From positions 372,001 to 436,000 of the forward strand of contig CATQGW010000005.1 in the NCBI GenBank assembly GCA_958295515.1: a stretch of DNA of 64,000 bases, written 5' to 3'. Within the stretch, counting starts at the first letter, position 1; the number at the start of each line of letters is the position of its first letter. Below the pieces are notes generated by a model that did no database searches, had not been told where the DNA came from, and was given only the letters and a program-made list of their open reading frames with translations. This document shows, piece after piece, positions 25,988 to 34,414 of this stretch. The translations under genes and the position numbers were made by a program. Source of the DNA: an uncultured Dehalococcoidia bacterium. GTDB lineage: Bacteria; Chloroflexota; Dehalococcoidia; Bin125.

Positions 25988-26968
25988 ATGAACCGCTCTG
26001 CCGGTCAAATCACCGCACCGCTTGGGGAACCGACGGCGCTCTCGCGCCTCGCGGTCGGCTTGCGCGCGCTGGGCTCGTTCATCCGCCACAAGCCGCTCGG
26101 CTCGGTGGGGCTGTTCATCGTGCTGCTGTTCTGCGTGCTCGCGGTGCTCGCTGATGTGATCGGCAGGCACGACCCCGACACGATCTTCGAGGGATCCAAC
26201 CCGGACTACAAGGCCGATCCGACCACGCTCGAGCTGGCGCGCAACCCCGATATCGGCTCGCCGGTGATCGTTGAGCAATTTCTCGAGCCGAGCGGCAAGC
26301 ACTGGTTCGGCACCGATAAATTCGGGCGCGATATCTACGCGCAGGTGGTTCACGGGTCGCGCCTTTCGCTGATCGTCGGGCTCGGCGCGTCGGTGATCGC
26401 AGTGGTCGGCGGGCTGATCATCGGCATGCTTTCCGCTTACTACTCCGGCGTGGTCGACCTCTTCATCCAACGCCTGATCGACATGCTGCAGGCGATTCCA
26501 TTCCTGATTCTCGTCTTCGCCTTGACGCAGATCACGGAGGCTTCGGTGCTCAATATGGTGCTCTGGCTGGGGATCGCGGGATTCGCGATCACGACGCGGC
26601 TGATCCGCTCCGCGGTGCTCAGCGTGCGGGAGAGCGAGTTCGTCACCGCGGCGAAAGTGATCGGCGCCTCCGACCTGCGGATCATGGTGCGTCATGTGCT
26701 GCCCAATGTCGGCGCGGTGCTGATCATCACCTTTTCGATCGGCATCGGCGCGTACATCCTGGCGGAGGCCTCGCTCTCCTTCCTCGGCGCCGGCGCGCAG
26801 GGCGTGCCCAGCTGGGGCAAGATGGTGCAGGCGGGGCGCGCGTCGCTCGACCTGCACCCCTGGTTGACCGTCTTTGCGGGGGCGGCGATCACCGTGATCG
26901 TGCTGGGCTTCAACCTGCTCGGCGACGCGCTGAGGGATGTGCTGGACCCGCGGCTCAGGGGGGTGTAG
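25988..26968 (+). CDS. Peptide ABC transporter permease (DppC-type)
   Basis: 326 aa from the ATG at 25988, which follows GGAG. It has the DppC layout: a cytoplasmic N-terminus, first helix (LGSVGLFIVLLFCVLAVLAD), a periplasmic segment with HWFGTDKFGRDIYAQVVHGS, four further helices, and the EAA-type loop ESEFVTAAKVIGASDLRIMVRH. The C-terminus LGDALRDVLDPRLRGV is the family ending. Its stop overlaps the convergent small membrane protein gene by 14 bp, so no ATPase gene follows here; DppD/F-type subunits must be elsewhere. Confidence 0.92.
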   Translation: MNRSAGQITAPLGEPTALSRLAVGLRALGSFIRHKPLGSVGLFIVLLFCVLAVLADVIGRHDPDTIFEGSNPDYKADPTTLELARNPDIGSPVIVEQFLEPSGKHWFGTDKFGRDIYAQVVHGSRLSLIVGLGASVIAVVGGLIIGMLSAYYSGVVDLFIQRLIDMLQAIPFLILVFALTQITEASVLNMVLWLGIAGFAITTRLIRSAVLSVRESEFVTAAKVIGASDLRIMVRHVLPNVGAVLIITFSIGIGAYILAEASLSFLGAGAQGVPSWGKMVQAGRASLDLHPWLTVFAGAAITVIVLGFNLLGDALRDVLDPRLRGV

Positions 26969-27422
26969 CGGGCAGCGCCTCGAGGACGCGGAATTCGGTG
27001 TAGCCGTCGGGCAGCCCGGCTGCTTCGGCGGCGGCGCGCATCGCCGCGATTGCCTCCTGCCAGCCCTCGCTCCAGCCGGCGCGGAACGCATCCGCCCAGG
27101 CCGAATCCGCGCCCTCGCCGCCGGCGGTCAGCTGCTCGGCGATCCAGTCGGTCCGCCCCTCCGGCCGGCCGTCTTCAAACGCACCGTCGTAGACGCGCTC
27201 GTAGGCCGCTTGCCACGTGCGCTCTTCGGCGGCTGCGAGATCGTCCGCCGTGTCAAGCGAGAGCGGATCCAGCAGCGCTCCGATCAAGGCGGCGACCAGG
27301 ACGCCCAGGACAGCGGCGGCCAGCGTGTGGCGGCCGATCGGGTCGCGCCCGCGCTGCCACCAGGCCGCGGCGGTATCGCCCGGCTCCCATCCGCTCAGGC
27401 GCGTCCGCTCGGGTTCGCTCAT
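26955..27422 (-). CDS. Small membrane protein, array member A
   Basis: 155 aa; an upstream extension to 27515 is possible but the ATG at 27422 gives the 4-bp overlap shared by the array. Layout: ~30 cytoplasmic residues with WWQRGRDPIGRHTLAAAV, one hydrophobic helix (about 32-52), then DPLS and a long Ala/Glu-rich helical region, a motif FRAGWSEGWQEAIAAMR and an EFRVLEAL tail. It is a paralogue of the gene at 27826 (same GRHT-LA, DPLS, GWxxGWxEA and AMR motifs). No known family recognised. Fourth gene of the four-gene minus-strand operon. Confidence 0.7.
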   Translation of the reverse strand: MSEPERTRLSGWEPGDTAAAWWQRGRDPIGRHTLAAAVLGVLVAALIGALLDPLSLDTADDLAAAEERTWQAAYERVYDGAFEDGRPEGRTDWIAEQLTAGGEGADSAWADAFRAGWSEGWQEAIAAMRAAAEAAGLPDGYTEFRVLEALPATPP

Positions 27423-27829
27423 TGGAGCAGGCGCTCCCACTCGACGAACGCGTCCTCCAGCTCCAGCTTTTGGCGGCGCGCGCGCTCCAGCGCAATCTCG
27501 ATCGCCAGATTCCACGCGCGGCGGCGGGCCATGGCGTAGGCCTCATCCGGGGCGTCCTGCGCAAGCAGCGCGGGCAGCTCCACGGCCGCCTGCTCCGCGC
27601 CGGCGGCCTGCCCCGCCGCGCGGCCCGCCGCTCGTCCGTCGAATAGGCCTTCCCGCTCGCCGCGCACTTCCGCTCCCGCGATCTGGTCAGCCTCAACCTG
27701 ATCCAGCGCGGAGATCAGGTAGCCAATCGCCGCGGTGATCGCAAACGCCGCAAGGAACGTCAGCACGACCTGCCGAGGCAGGTCGTAGCGCCAGATACGA
27801 GCGAGGCGGCGTCTGAGCGAGGCGATCAT
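27419..27829 (-). CDS. Small membrane protein, array member B
   Basis: 136 aa from the ATG at 27829. A basic N-terminus (RRRLARIWRYDLPRQ) precedes one hydrophobic helix (VVLTFLAAFAITAAIGYLI), then a Gly/Ala-rich helical stretch (GRAAGRAAGQAAGAEQAA) and a region LPALLAQDAPDEAYAMARRR with AWNLAIEIALER, ending FVEWERLL. It is a paralogue of the gene at 28296 (YDxxRQ, LPxLL, AWNxA, W-LL ending). The helices suggest a single-pass protein with a helical domain outside the cytoplasm. Overlaps both neighbours by 4 bp. Confidence 0.7.
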   Translation of the reverse strand: MIASLRRRLARIWRYDLPRQVVLTFLAAFAITAAIGYLISALDQVEADQIAGAEVRGEREGLFDGRAAGRAAGQAAGAEQAAVELPALLAQDAPDEAYAMARRRAWNLAIEIALERARRQKLELEDAFVEWERLLQ

Positions 27830-28299
27830 CGGCGGAGTGTGTTGTCGAGGATGTAGAACTCGGGGGCGCGCTCGGGGAGGTCGGCGTCGAGGGAGACTTG
27901 GCGCATCGCCTGTAGGGCCTCGTTCCAGCCTGACGCCCAACCCTCACGGAAGCCGAGCGCCCACTCGGCTTCGCCGCCTTGCTCGCCGGACACGACCAAA
28001 TCTGCCAGCGCCGTTGTCCGGGCTTCCGCGATCGCCTCCGCCAGCGCCGCATCCCACGCTGCCGCGTAGGCCGCCTGCATTGCTTCCTGCTCAATCGCCG
28101 CCGCGTTGCCCTGCGGGGTCGCGCTGAGCGGATCGACAAACTCCAGAAGCGCCACCCCAACCAGCGCGGCGACCGCGCCGCCCAGCAGCACCGCCAGGAT
28201 CGTGTGGCGGCCCACCCAGTCGCGGTTGCGCCGCCAGGTGCCGCGATGGGGGTCCGCCTCGCCCCAGCCCTCCAGCGCGCGCCGTCGTCGCTCGCTCAT
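27826..28299 (-). CDS. Small membrane protein, array member A'
   Basis: 157 aa. Motifs shared with member A: RNRDWVGRHTILAVLLGG at the membrane entry, VDPLS after the helix (about 34-56), QAAYAAAWDAALAEAIAEAR, FREGWASGWNEALQAMR, and EFYILDN near the end. The soluble part is predicted almost entirely helical and faces outward if the basic, Arg-rich N-terminus is cytoplasmic. Overlaps member B and member B' by 4 bp each (ATGA), so the four genes are translated as one unit. Function unknown. Confidence 0.7.
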   Translation of the reverse strand: MSERRRRALEGWGEADPHRGTWRRNRDWVGRHTILAVLLGGAVAALVGVALLEFVDPLSATPQGNAAAIEQEAMQAAYAAAWDAALAEAIAEARTTALADLVVSGEQGGEAEWALGFREGWASGWNEALQAMRQVSLDADLPERAPEFYILDNTLRR

Positions 28300-28703
28300 C
28301 GCAGCAACTCAATCCATTGCGTGCCGGGCTCGCGCTCCAGCAGCTGACGCGGCAGACGCCGCGCCAACTGCTGCACCGCGTCGTTCCAGGCGGAGCCGTA
28401 GGCCAGCTCGTAGCCCTCCTCGCGCGTGCCTTCGCTCAACAGACGGGGCAAATCCTGCGCCGCGAGGTCGTCGGCGACCAGCCTGGCGTCGCGCTTGGCG
28501 CGCTGCTCCGCGAGATACTGCCCCCGACTCTTTCCGCTCAGCTCCGCCTGCTCATCCGTCACCGAGGACACTCCGGCCCGAAAGGCCGGCGTGCTCGCGA
28601 TGATCACCGCCATCGCCACGCCAATCACGAGAAACCCGACGCCGAAGGCGAGCGTCGATTGCCGAACGGCGTCGTACCCCCAGAGCTCGCGCAGGCGTCT
28701 CAT
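28296..28703 (-). CDS. Small membrane protein, array member B'
   Basis: 135 aa from the ATG at 28703; a TTG three codons upstream is an alternative. It begins MRRLRELWGYDAVRQSTLAF, enters a hydrophobic helix (GVGFLVIGVAMAVIIAS), then a charged helical region and LPRLLSEGTREEGYELAYGS with AWNDAVQQLARR, closing with a W-IELL tail. It is the paralogue of member B and the first gene of the array. The ribosome site is weak. The gene lies 118 bp downstream (minus strand) of the MoaD/sigma fusion stop. Confidence 0.7.
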   Translation of the reverse strand: MRRLRELWGYDAVRQSTLAFGVGFLVIGVAMAVIIASTPAFRAGVSSVTDEQAELSGKSRGQYLAEQRAKRDARLVADDLAAQDLPRLLSEGTREEGYELAYGSAWNDAVQQLARRLPRQLLEREPGTQWIELLR

Positions 28704-28820
28704 GTTGATCAATGTATATCGCCCCTGCGCAGCCGCCTCTTCCGCACCTCCGGCGGGGGCGCGGGTACGACGGGGTTGGAGCGCGGTATGGCGGAGGCGG
28801 AGGGCATCGAGCGCCGATGC

Positions 28821-30392
28821 TTATGTTCTGCCGCCCGAGAACGCGCCGCGCACGGCGAAGCGGCCGTCGGCGAGCTGCTCGACGGTCGGCGCGTAGGTCA
28901 GGTAGACGTAGACGGTGCTGCGGTTCATCCCGCGCGCGACGCTGGCGTCGGCGGCCTCGCTGCGCGAGAGCGCACCGCCCGGCGCGTCGCGCAAGACGTT
29001 GACCAAGGCCAACTCCTCGCTGCCGAGAAGCTCGGCGGCGTCGCGCGGGGCGCGCATGCTCACCTCCGCGCCGTCGACGGTGAAATCGGGGTTGGCCTGT
29101 AGATAGGCGGCGAGCGCGCGGCGCGACGGCACACGCAGCGTCTGGTAGCCATGCCGCGAGCCGTTGCGGTTGCGATACTCGCGCTCGAGTCCGTCGAGCA
29201 GCGAATCGAACGTCTGCCGCGGCGTCGCGGCGAGCATCCGGACCACCGTGTTGTAGAGCCGATCACGCCCCTCGGGAACGTTCGGCTCCCAGAAGACGGA
29301 CTCATCGAACAGCCGCAGGCGGTCGCTGCTGTGCAGGAAGGCGCGCAGCAGGTCGAGCGAGAGCTTCGCTCCGCCGGCGGCCAGCTCGGCCCGCAGCGCC
29401 GCGAGGCCGGCGATCCCGTTGGCGCGCGCGCGCTTCGAGCCGAGCGAGATGATCTGTCGCGGATCAATCGGCAGAGCGCCGAACCAGACGACGCCGTGGC
29501 CGAGCGCGTCGGCGTTGAATTTCCGCCGTCGCCGCAGCGCCCGGACCGCGCGATCGAGCGCCGCCGGCGGCAGCGGCTGTTGGGCGATGCCGCGATCGAC
29601 GAGCAGCGACTCCGCCTGCTCCAGCGTCAGTGGTTCGGCCTGCTTGAGCGCGTCGAGCGCTGCGTCGAGCGCAGGGAGCCAGATGCCGACGCCGATTCTG
29701 CGCAGCGCGTTGGCTTCCAGCTGGCGCATGCGTTCGCGGGTCACGCCGATGATGTTTCCCGCTTCCGCCAGCGTGAGCTGCGGCTCGGTCAGCCAGCCGA
29801 GCCGCCCCAGCACCGCCTCCAGGCGCAGCTCCGCCGCGCCGCTTGCGGCGGCTGCAAGCTCGGCCAGCTGCGTTTCCAGCGGTTGGGCGGCGATCTCGTC
29901 GTGGATCGGGTGCAGCGAGTCGGCGAGCGCTGCGAACTGGCGCAGCTGTGAGATCGGCGCGCCGCCGCCAAGCAGCTCCTCGGCCTGACGCGCCAACGAC
30001 CACCCCTCGGGGATGAACATCGGCGGGAAGCGCGGATCGCCCGAGCGCACATTGCGCGTCCAGTCCGCGTCGCGCAACGCGGCGATCTGCGCTGTCAGTT
30101 CGGCAGGCGGGTCGCCAGCCTTGCCGCCGGCGACCGGGGGGAAGATGTCCATCTCGCTCACCGCCTCAATGCGCGTCTCCAACCCTTCGAGGTGGCGGAT
30201 GTCGCGCCCGTTGAGCATCACCGCTACGAAGCGGCGCACCCCGCCGGACTCGTCGAGCAGCTTGCCGTCGAGGCCGGGGTACTCGTCGATCAGCCGGCGC
30301 AGCACGCCGCCCACGGTGGTCGGCGGAGCGTCCAGCTGGACGCTGCGTCCGCCGACCAGCGGGCGGAGGGTGGCGTAGAAGCGGATTTCCAC
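28821..30392 (-). CDS. MoaD-like domain fused to sigma region 4-like protein
   Basis: 523 aa in one uninterrupted frame. Residues 1-90 are a MoaD/ThiS beta-grasp domain (IRFYATLRPLVGGRSVQL, RFVAVMLNGRDIRHLEG) ending FPPVAGG, the Gly-Gly that is normally the protein C-terminus and is thiocarboxylated for molybdopterin synthesis. Here the chain runs on (KAGDPPAELT...). Residues 207-232 (LTLAEAGNIIGVTRERMRQL) are a sigma-70 region 4.2-type helix-turn-helix, and the last ~170 residues resemble the winged-helix-like end of sigma-like HTH proteins (MNRSTVYVYLTYAPTVEQL). It lies 24 bp after the tungsten enzyme gene, where a plain moaD is expected. Processing at GG or a fusion/assembly event are both possible. 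Confidence 0.75.
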   Translation of the reverse strand: MEIRFYATLRPLVGGRSVQLDAPPTTVGGVLRRLIDEYPGLDGKLLDESGGVRRFVAVMLNGRDIRHLEGLETRIEAVSEMDIFPPVAGGKAGDPPAELTAQIAALRDADWTRNVRSGDPRFPPMFIPEGWSLARQAEELLGGGAPISQLRQFAALADSLHPIHDEIAAQPLETQLAELAAAASGAAELRLEAVLGRLGWLTEPQLTLAEAGNIIGVTRERMRQLEANALRRIGVGIWLPALDAALDALKQAEPLTLEQAESLLVDRGIAQQPLPPAALDRAVRALRRRRKFNADALGHGVVWFGALPIDPRQIISLGSKRARANGIAGLAALRAELAAGGAKLSLDLLRAFLHSSDRLRLFDESVFWEPNVPEGRDRLYNTVVRMLAATPRQTFDSLLDGLEREYRNRNGSRHGYQTLRVPSRRALAAYLQANPDFTVDGAEVSMRAPRDAAELLGSEELALVNVLRDAPGGALSRSEAADASVARGMNRSTVYVYLTYAPTVEQLADGRFAVRGAFSGGRT

Positions 30393-30416
30393 GCCGACAG
30401 CCCTGAGCGAGCCGCT

Positions 30417-32273
30417 CTAGCCGATGATCTCCAGTTCGCGCAGCTTGGCCTCCGGCACCACGCCGTCGTCCCAGCCGCGCGCCTCGTAGTACTGCTCCTT
30501 CATTTGGTCCAGCTCGCAGATTTGGCCTTCGGCCGGGCCGGTGCCCGGCTCGTCGAGGAAGCGCTGCGGCAGCGAGTCGTCCGCGCCGCCGAAGCCGGCC
30601 TGGTTGTTGAAGTAGCGCTCGAGGTTGTAGATGCGCTCGCCGGCGACCATCACCTCTTCCTCCGACATCGGCAGCCCCACGACCGATTCGTAGAGCGCCG
30701 CGTACTCCGGCGCGCCGACCGCGAAGGCCGAGAACTTGCAGAGGTCCAGCGAGTCGCTGAAGGCGTGCAGGTCCTGGAAGATCTTCAGCAGCGGACCCTT
30801 GCCGTCCCACTCCAGCGGGTCGGTCTTGACCGGGATGCCGAGCAGCTCGGAGGCGGGCGTGTAGCCGCGCAGGTGGCAGGCGCCGCGGTTGCTCGTCGCG
30901 TAGCCCAGGCCCTCGCCCTTCAGCACGCGCGGGTCGTAGGCGGGAATTGCCTGCCCCTTGACCGACATCGACAGCTCGGAGTGCCCCCAGGCCGCCGACG
31001 CCTTGGCCGCGCCGTCGGCCAGCGCGTTGCCGATCGAGCCGCGCCGATGCGCCATGTCCTCGGCGATCCGGACCATGCCCTCGCCGTCGCCCCAGTCCAG
31101 CGGGGTATCCACGTAACCGCGCTGCGAGGCCTCCATGTACATCGAAATCACGTTGCCGATCTCGATCGCGTCCATCCCGTAGTCGTTGCACTGGTCGATC
31201 ACCTTGGCGACCACCGCGGCGTCGTCATTGCCGCAGTTCGCGCCCAGCGACCAGGCCGGCTCGTACTCGAAGGACTCCATCTTCAGCCCGGCGTGCGGGC
31301 CCTCGGTGATCTCGACTTCCTTCTTGCAGGCCACCGGGCAGGCGTGGCAGGTCGGCTCGCCGACCAGGTAGTTGTCGCGCATCACTTCGCCGGAGACCGC
31401 CTCCGCGCCGTCGAACTGCGTCTCCTGCGAGTTCTTGGTGCCGAGCCCGCCGATCGAGTTGACCACGTTCATCAGCACGTTGGTGCCGAACGCAGAGAGG
31501 CCGCCCGATCCCTCTTTGAGCGAGCCGTCGTCGTTGACCGAAGACGGCGCGGTGACCGGCGACTCGAGGATCAGCCCGAGGTGGGTGCGCTGGGCGGCGC
31601 GGAACTTGTCGCGCTCCTCGCCCTGCGCGGGACGCCAGCGGCCGGCATTGGTGCCCTTGACCACCACGCACTTGAGGTTCTTCGAGCCCGCCACCGCGCC
31701 CGTGCCGCCGCGGCCCGCCGCCCGATCATCCTCGTTCATGACCGACGCGAATAGCACGCCGTTCTCCCCGGCCTGCCCAATCGACATCACCGAGGTGTCG
31801 GTCGAGTTGCCGCTGCCCGAGCCGAAGTGCCGGACCGTGTCATGCACGCCCAGCCCCCAGACCTCGGAGGCGTCGCGGATTTCGACCTCGTTGTCCTCGA
31901 CATGCAGATAGACGGGCGAGTCGGCGCGGCCGCTGATCAGCAGCGCATCGAAGCCGGCCCAGCGCAGCCGCGCCGCGCTCCAGCCGCCCATGTGCGAGTC
32001 GGTCACGGTGCCGGTCAGCGGCGACTTGGTGACGAACGCCAGCCGCCCCGACATCGTGACCTCGGTGCCGGTCAGCGGGCCGTTGACCAGCGCCAGCATG
32101 TTGTCCGGCCCCAGCGGGTCCACATCCGCTCCGTTATCGAGCAGATACTTCACGCCCAGCCCGCGCGCTCCGATGTATTTGCGCGCGTCCTCTTCGTTGA
32201 TCCCCTCGTAGGAGACCGTGCGGTTGGTCAGATCAACCCGAGCGACGCGATTGGCGAATCCGCCGAGTGCCAT
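30417..32273 (-). CDS. Tungsten-dependent aldehyde:ferredoxin oxidoreductase
   Basis: 618 aa, full AOR length. It starts GFANRVARVDLTNRTVSYEG with the family's DARKYIGARGLGVKYL, and contains SGRLAFVTKSPLTGTVTDSH in the tungstopterin-binding N-domain. The 4Fe-4S ligands are the CHACPVAC motif (Cys-x2-Cys-x3-Cys) plus the later Cys in SDSLDLCKFSAF. GGTGAVAGSKNLKCVVVKG is another conserved segment. AOR enzymes oxidise aldehydes to acids with ferredoxin, or reduce acids in the reverse direction, in the cytoplasm. It leads an operon with the MoaD-like fusion, consistent with pterin cofactor supply. Substrate class not determinable. Confidence 0.93.
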   Translation of the reverse strand: MALGGFANRVARVDLTNRTVSYEGINEEDARKYIGARGLGVKYLLDNGADVDPLGPDNMLALVNGPLTGTEVTMSGRLAFVTKSPLTGTVTDSHMGGWSAARLRWAGFDALLISGRADSPVYLHVEDNEVEIRDASEVWGLGVHDTVRHFGSGSGNSTDTSVMSIGQAGENGVLFASVMNEDDRAAGRGGTGAVAGSKNLKCVVVKGTNAGRWRPAQGEERDKFRAAQRTHLGLILESPVTAPSSVNDDGSLKEGSGGLSAFGTNVLMNVVNSIGGLGTKNSQETQFDGAEAVSGEVMRDNYLVGEPTCHACPVACKKEVEITEGPHAGLKMESFEYEPAWSLGANCGNDDAAVVAKVIDQCNDYGMDAIEIGNVISMYMEASQRGYVDTPLDWGDGEGMVRIAEDMAHRRGSIGNALADGAAKASAAWGHSELSMSVKGQAIPAYDPRVLKGEGLGYATSNRGACHLRGYTPASELLGIPVKTDPLEWDGKGPLLKIFQDLHAFSDSLDLCKFSAFAVGAPEYAALYESVVGLPMSEEEVMVAGERIYNLERYFNNQAGFGGADDSLPQRFLDEPGTGPAEGQICELDQMKEQYYEARGWDDGVVPEAKLRELEIIG

Positions 32274-32392
32274 GATGAAGCTCCCCTGCTATCCAGACTT
32301 GGCGACAATCGGATCGTAGCCGATCGCGCGGGCAGAGTGCCGCGCCAATCGCTAGACTGCGCGGCGAATGCAGTCCGAATGGGAGGAACCCG

Positions 32393-33292
32393 ATGGATAT
32401 CGCCGCACTGGAGAGTTCGCCGAACGCGGACCCGCTGGTCAACACGATTCTCGAGCACGATCTGGCGCGCCACATCGTCGAGCTTGACGCCTACGGCTTC
32501 ACCGTGATTCCGCCGGAGAAGCTGGGCACGCCGCCCGGCTTCGGGCAGGACCTGCGGGAGGCGATCCTCGATGTCTACAAGCGCCGCCACGGGGTGGCCT
32601 TCGACGACTTCCGCAGCACCAGCGAGCTGCCGGTGCCCAACGAGATGGCCTGGCAGCTGATCGACGAGAGCGACGCGATCACCGAAGCGGTGCTCAACCC
32701 GGTCTGCCTGGCGATGGCGCGCTGGCACTGCGGGCAGAGCGCCGTGCTGGGCGGCACCTCCTCGATCATCAAGCCGCCCGCCGAGGACAACTGGCTGCCG
32801 CTGCACAACGACACCCACGGCGTGCCGCCGCCCCAGGCCGCCTACCCGCACCTGGTCAACACCAGCTGGGTGCTGACCGACTACGACAGCCGCGAGGACG
32901 GACCGACGGTGTTCGTGCCCGGCTCGCACCGCTGGGGGCGGCTGCCGACGCCGCATGAGGCGATGTTCTGGCACGACGGCGCGCCCGTGCAGCCGGTGCC
33001 CATGCAGGCCAAGGCCGGCTCGCTCGCGATCTGGGGCGGCAACATGTGGCACGGCGCTTACAACCGCCTCACCGAAGGCCTGCGCGTGACCATGGTGCTC
33101 GTCTGGCTGCGCCCCTACATGAAGATGATCAACATGTGGAACGAGGGCGCGGTCTCGCCGGAGCGGCTGGAACGCTACCCCGAGCTGAACAAGATCCTCG
33201 GCTACGAGCACCCCTACCCGTTCCGCGAACAGGTCAGCAACCCCGAACAGATCGGCCCCATGATCGAGGTCGGCCAGGACCAGTTCGGCTAA
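32393..33292 (+). CDS. Phytanoyl-CoA dioxygenase family protein (Fe(II)/2OG)
   Basis: 299 aa. The Fe(II) ligands are visible as LPLHNDTHG (H-x-D) and, about 95 residues later, GNMWHGAYNR (distal His), followed by the Arg region EGLRVTMVLVW for 2-oxoglutarate. PhyH proteins hydroxylate diverse small molecules including alkyl chains and secondary metabolites. A TAGACT box (32353-32358) and GGGAGG before the ATG give it a normal leadered promoter, divergent from the AOR operon. A monooxygenase-like gene follows 40 bp downstream. Confidence 0.88.
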   Translation: MDIAALESSPNADPLVNTILEHDLARHIVELDAYGFTVIPPEKLGTPPGFGQDLREAILDVYKRRHGVAFDDFRSTSELPVPNEMAWQLIDESDAITEAVLNPVCLAMARWHCGQSAVLGGTSSIIKPPAEDNWLPLHNDTHGVPPPQAAYPHLVNTSWVLTDYDSREDGPTVFVPGSHRWGRLPTPHEAMFWHDGAPVQPVPMQAKAGSLAIWGGNMWHGAYNRLTEGLRVTMVLVWLRPYMKMINMWNEGAVSPERLERYPELNKILGYEHPYPFREQVSNPEQIGPMIEVGQDQFG

Positions 33293-33332
33293 GCCCGCGA
33301 CGAGCCCCGCGGGGCGAACACGGAGGCGCGTG

Positions 33333-33650
33333 ATGATCGCGATTTGGGTGCGTGTCCGCGTTCGCCCCGACGGGCGCGAACGCTTCCTGCAAGGCATCGA
33401 GACCGATGCGCTCGGCTCGGAGCGCGACGAACCCGGCTGTCTGCGCTTCAACGTCCTGCAGGACGCCGAGGACGATCTGACCTACTACTTCTACGAGGTC
33501 TACAGGGACGAGGCGGCGCTGGAGGCGCACCGCCAGGCGCCGCACTACGCCGCCTGGGCCGCCGTGGCCGACACGCTGGAGGGGCCCGTCGAGATCACCC
33601 GCACCACACCCGTGATCCCCTCCGACGCGGCATACTGGGAGAAGGACTGA
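33333..33650 (+). CDS. Antibiotic biosynthesis monooxygenase (ABM) domain protein
   Basis: 105 aa from the ATG at 33333 (GGAGG 6 nt upstream); a GTG one codon earlier is an alternative. It has the ABM ferredoxin-like fold signatures: IAIWVRVRVRPDGRERFL, EPGCLRFNVLQDAED, YYFYEVYRDEAALEAHRQAP and HYAAWA. Members are small cofactor-free oxygenases or degrade quinone-like products, often acting with other oxygenases. Its position 40 bp after the PhyH-type dioxygenase suggests shared substrate chemistry. The specific reaction is unknown. Confidence 0.85.
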   Translation: MIAIWVRVRVRPDGRERFLQGIETDALGSERDEPGCLRFNVLQDAEDDLTYYFYEVYRDEAALEAHRQAPHYAAWAAVADTLEGPVEITRTTPVIPSDAAYWEKD

Positions 33651-33679
33651 TCTATTCTGACGGAACGAAAGGCCGCGCC

Positions 33680-33994
33680 ATGCCGATCGCTCCTGTCGTC
33701 GCCGACCGCGCAGACGAGCTCCGCGAGATTTGCCGCACGCACGGCGTCAAGCGCCTCGATCTCTTCGGCTCCGCCGCCACCGGCGAGTTTGACGCGGAGA
33801 CCAGCGACCTTGACTTTTTGGTCACCTTCCACCCGGGCACCCGCCGGGGCTGGATGGGCGAGTACTTCGACTTGCAGAACGCGCTCGAAGCCCTGTTCGG
33901 TCACTCAGTTGACCTCGTCGCCGACGGTGAATTCCGGAATCCATACTTCCGCGAGTCTGTTGAAGAAAGCCGAACGCCGCTCTATGAGTCCTAG
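33680..33994 (+). CDS. MNT-type nucleotidyltransferase (antitoxin of HEPN/MNT pair 1)
   Basis: 104 aa from ATG 33680, the start that fits the family. KRLDLFGSAATGEF and ETSDLDFLVTF give the minimal nucleotidyltransferase motif GS...DxD; the spacer is 11 residues, one more than the usual GSx10DxD. A later Asp lies in HSVDLVADG. In type VII toxin-antitoxin systems MntA inactivates its HEPN partner by adding AMP to a tyrosine next to the RNase site. The HEPN gene begins inside the last 11 bp of this one. The cassette sits between the ABM gene and a small ORF. Confidence 0.85.
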   Translation: MPIAPVVADRADELREICRTHGVKRLDLFGSAATGEFDAETSDLDFLVTFHPGTRRGWMGEYFDLQNALEALFGHSVDLVADGEFRNPYFRESVEESRTPLYES

Positions 33995-34331
33995 AGCCAG
34001 GAAGTATCTCTGGGATATCCAAGACGCGGCAGCGGCTGTCACCGAGTTCCTCGACGGCAAGTCGTTCGCCGACTACCAGAACGACCGAATGCTGCGTTCC
34101 GCGGTGGAGCGTCAACTGATCATCGTCGGTGAGGCGATGGCCGCCTTGAGCCGACAGTTCCCCGAAATCACTGCACGAATCACCGAGCACCATCAGGTCA
34201 TCGCCTTTCGCAACGTGTTGGTGCATGGCTACGATGATCTGAACCATCAGAACATCTGGAGCATCGTTGAGAACAAGCTCCCAATCCTCGTTGCGGAAAC
34301 GCGAGAACTGCTCGAGGCGTCGGCGAGTTAA
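33984..34331 (+). CDS. HEPN domain toxin (HepT/DUF86, pair 1)
   Basis: 115 aa, all helical. The HEPN RNase signature RX4HXY is present as RNVLVHGY in the C-half, giving both the catalytic Arg/His and the Tyr that MNT proteins AMPylate. Other family features are YLWDIQDAAAAVTEFLDGKS and QLIIVGEAMAALSR. As a free dimer it would cleave RNA and stop growth; the upstream MNT gene should neutralise it. Start chosen for the 11-bp overlap, which is exactly repeated in pair 2 at 36733. Lower GC than the neighbouring metabolic genes. Confidence 0.88.
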   Translation: MSPRARKYLWDIQDAAAAVTEFLDGKSFADYQNDRMLRSAVERQLIIVGEAMAALSRQFPEITARITEHHQVIAFRNVLVHGYDDLNHQNIWSIVENKLPILVAETRELLEASAS

Positions 34332-34414
34332 CCGACTCGATCCAGCCGTCCACCGCAAGCCCAGCACGAGGACAGCTAGGCTGTAAGTCGCACTGTAAGG
34401 AAGGACGCCTTTCC

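Noticed and set aside
28821-30123. Separate sigma-like gene starting at an internal Met
   Set aside because: No stop or ribosome site separates it from the MoaD part, so I report one frame; the possibility of a fusion artefact is kept in the findings.
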